A stretch of DNA of 64,000 bases from Ahrensia sp. Its GTDB lineage: Bacteria; Pseudomonadota; Alphaproteobacteria; Rhizobiales; Rhizobiaceae. Positions 63,204-64,000 of this stretch are shown in pieces. How positions within the stretch are numbered: the stretch's first letter is position 1; each line of letters begins with the position of its first letter. Below the pieces are notes generated by a model. That model was not told the DNA's origin and made no database searches. It saw only the letters and a list, made by a program, of their open reading frames with translations. The position numbers were made by a program, and so were the translations under genes. Location: positions 1 to 64,000 of the forward strand of contig PAKZ01000028.1 of the NCBI GenBank assembly GCA_002706335.1, given 5' to 3'.

Positions 63204-63947
63204 TTGAGCTTTGAACTCGAACTTTTCCTCGCGGCGCTCGCGCTGGCCGGGGGCGGCATACTCAAGGGGGCGATCGGGGCGGGCGCTCCGGTTCTCGCCA
63301 TCCCTGCCCTGTCACTGATCTTCGACGTTCGCTATGCCGTCGCCGTCCTCGTCATTCCCAACCTGATCACCAATCTCTCCCAGTGGTGGCAATACCGCGA
63401 CAAGATGCTGCCGCATGCCTTCACCGCATTGTTCGCCGCCGGCGGCGCACTCGGAGCATTGGCGGGCTCGTTCATGCTCGCTTTCATCCCTCCGGATATC
63501 CTGCTGACCGTCGTCGGCCTCGTGGTGGTCTTGTATATCGCTTTCCGGCTGATCCGCGCCGACTGGGTTCTCTCCTATTCGCGCGGATTGTTTCTTGCCG
63601 GGCCGGCCGGTTTTGCCGGCGGCTTACTGCAGGGCGCAGCCGGCCTTTCCGCTCCGGTTTCAATGACCTTCATGAGCGCTATGAAGCTGGAACGACCGAC
63701 ATTCATCGCGACGATCTCGGTTTTCTTCATGCTGATGTCAATCATTCAGGGGCCAACTCTGGCCGGCCTCGGGCTCCTCTCCTGGACAATCCTGCTCCAT
63801 GGCATGGCGGCGCTCGCCTTGATGCTTGGATTCATGCCGGTCGGCGCCTGGTTGGCGCGCCGTGTCCGTCGCGAAACGTTCGACAAGCTGATACTCGTTC
63901 TGCTTGGCGCGATCGCGGCGAAAATCCTGGTGACGGCGTTTCTCTAA
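63204..63947 (+). CDS. TauE/SafE (TSUP) family exporter
   Basis: A 247-residue membrane protein with about eight helices and the TSUP pattern GGILKGAIGAGAPVLAIPAL in the N-terminal half and GLLQGAAGLSAPVSMTFMSA in the second, which form the two repeats. TauE/SafE proteins export sulfite, sulfoacetate or related anions. The start is TTG 63204, with GGGAA before it. It lies 124 bases from the divergent SDR, and may belong to the same catabolic region. Confidence 0.87.
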   Translation: MSFELELFLAALALAGGGILKGAIGAGAPVLAIPALSLIFDVRYAVAVLVIPNLITNLSQWWQYRDKMLPHAFTALFAAGGALGALAGSFMLAFIPPDILLTVVGLVVVLYIAFRLIRADWVLSYSRGLFLAGPAGFAGGLLQGAAGLSAPVSMTFMSAMKLERPTFIATISVFFMLMSIIQGPTLAGLGLLSWTILLHGMAALALMLGFMPVGAWLARRVRRETFDKLILVLLGAIAAKILVTAFL

Positions 63948-64000
63948 AGGGCTCGTGTATGCATTCTGAGAAACATTGAAATGTCGCGACAATCCGACGC

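Noticed and set aside
63954-64000. Possible short frame at the window end
   Set aside because: An ATG near 63960 ends within a few codons; nothing supportable reaches the border.

Overview
The window is chromosomal DNA from a high-GC alphaproteobacterium, most likely of the order Hyphomicrobiales (Rhizobiales). This is inferred from gene content: a CckA hybrid kinase, a zinc-finger-poor DksA, a YcjX/YcjF pair, a DUF2865 secreted protein, a MlaE permease with an N-terminal STAS-like domain, and above all a ~1,640-residue two-pass membrane coiled-coil protein of the growth-pole-ring (GPR/RgsE) type found in polar-growing rhizobia. Genus cannot be read from the sequence. No insertion sequence, prophage, CRISPR array or rRNA gene was seen. 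One tRNA gene, tRNA-Val(CAC), is present.

Layout. 0.4-7 kb: a spermidine-synthase-like methyltransferase, several very small proteins (a 49-aa membrane protein, DUF2188-like and DUF3563-like proteins, a homologous pair of 61-aa helical proteins), a DMT exporter divergent from a LysR gene, and a ChaC-like cyclotransferase overlapping a PPP-type phosphatase. 7-16 kb: CckA, a FliO-like protein, DksA, SixA, and the YcjX/YcjF pair. 15.7-18.4 kb: folate genes folP-folB-folK, a 2Fe-2S ferredoxin and an orphan Hpt protein. 18.7-23.6 kb: the giant GPR-like gene, divergent from the Hpt gene across a 300-bp region holding a consensus DnaA box and two strong palindromes. 23.7-27.8 kb: an MCE/Mla lipid-transport operon. 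27.9-33.4 kb: a dipeptide-epimerase-family enzyme, an SDR lacking the catalytic Tyr/Lys, malic enzyme MaeB, and a DUF2865 protein whose 3' end overlaps gltX. 34.8-39.8 kb: two paralogous MFS transporters flanking a VIT1/CCC1-type transporter and a CHASE4-GGDEF cyclase. 39.9-50 kb: mostly housekeeping and stress genes (nadE, rpsU, acylphosphatase, BLUF photoreceptor, hemerythrin protein, DODA-type dioxygenase, GFA protein, class II DAHP synthase, GGCT, gor, DUF2059, rpiA, gph).

The accessory part is 51.4-63.9 kb. First comes a tightly overlapping trio (sulfotransferase, two-domain sulfotransferase, GT4 glycosyltransferase) likely to build or sulfate a surface glycan. Then, after the tRNA, a 1,079-residue fusion of an ammonium transporter with HAMP, PAS, GGDEF and EAL domains, whose Shine-Dalgarno lies inside a 9-bp hairpin. 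Then a catabolic cluster: IclR regulator, ACMSD-type amidohydrolase, FAD monooxygenase, convergent SDR and a TauE/SafE exporter.

Recurring themes are signalling (CckA, Hpt, SixA, two c-di-GMP enzymes, BLUF), envelope and polar growth (GPR, Mla, FliO, sulfated glycan) and glutathione chemistry (two cyclotransferases, GFA, gor). The most promising candidates for something undescribed are the Amt-GGDEF-EAL transceptor with its sequestered ribosome-binding site, the sulfotransferase/glycosyltransferase trio, and the Hpt/GPR shared control region.
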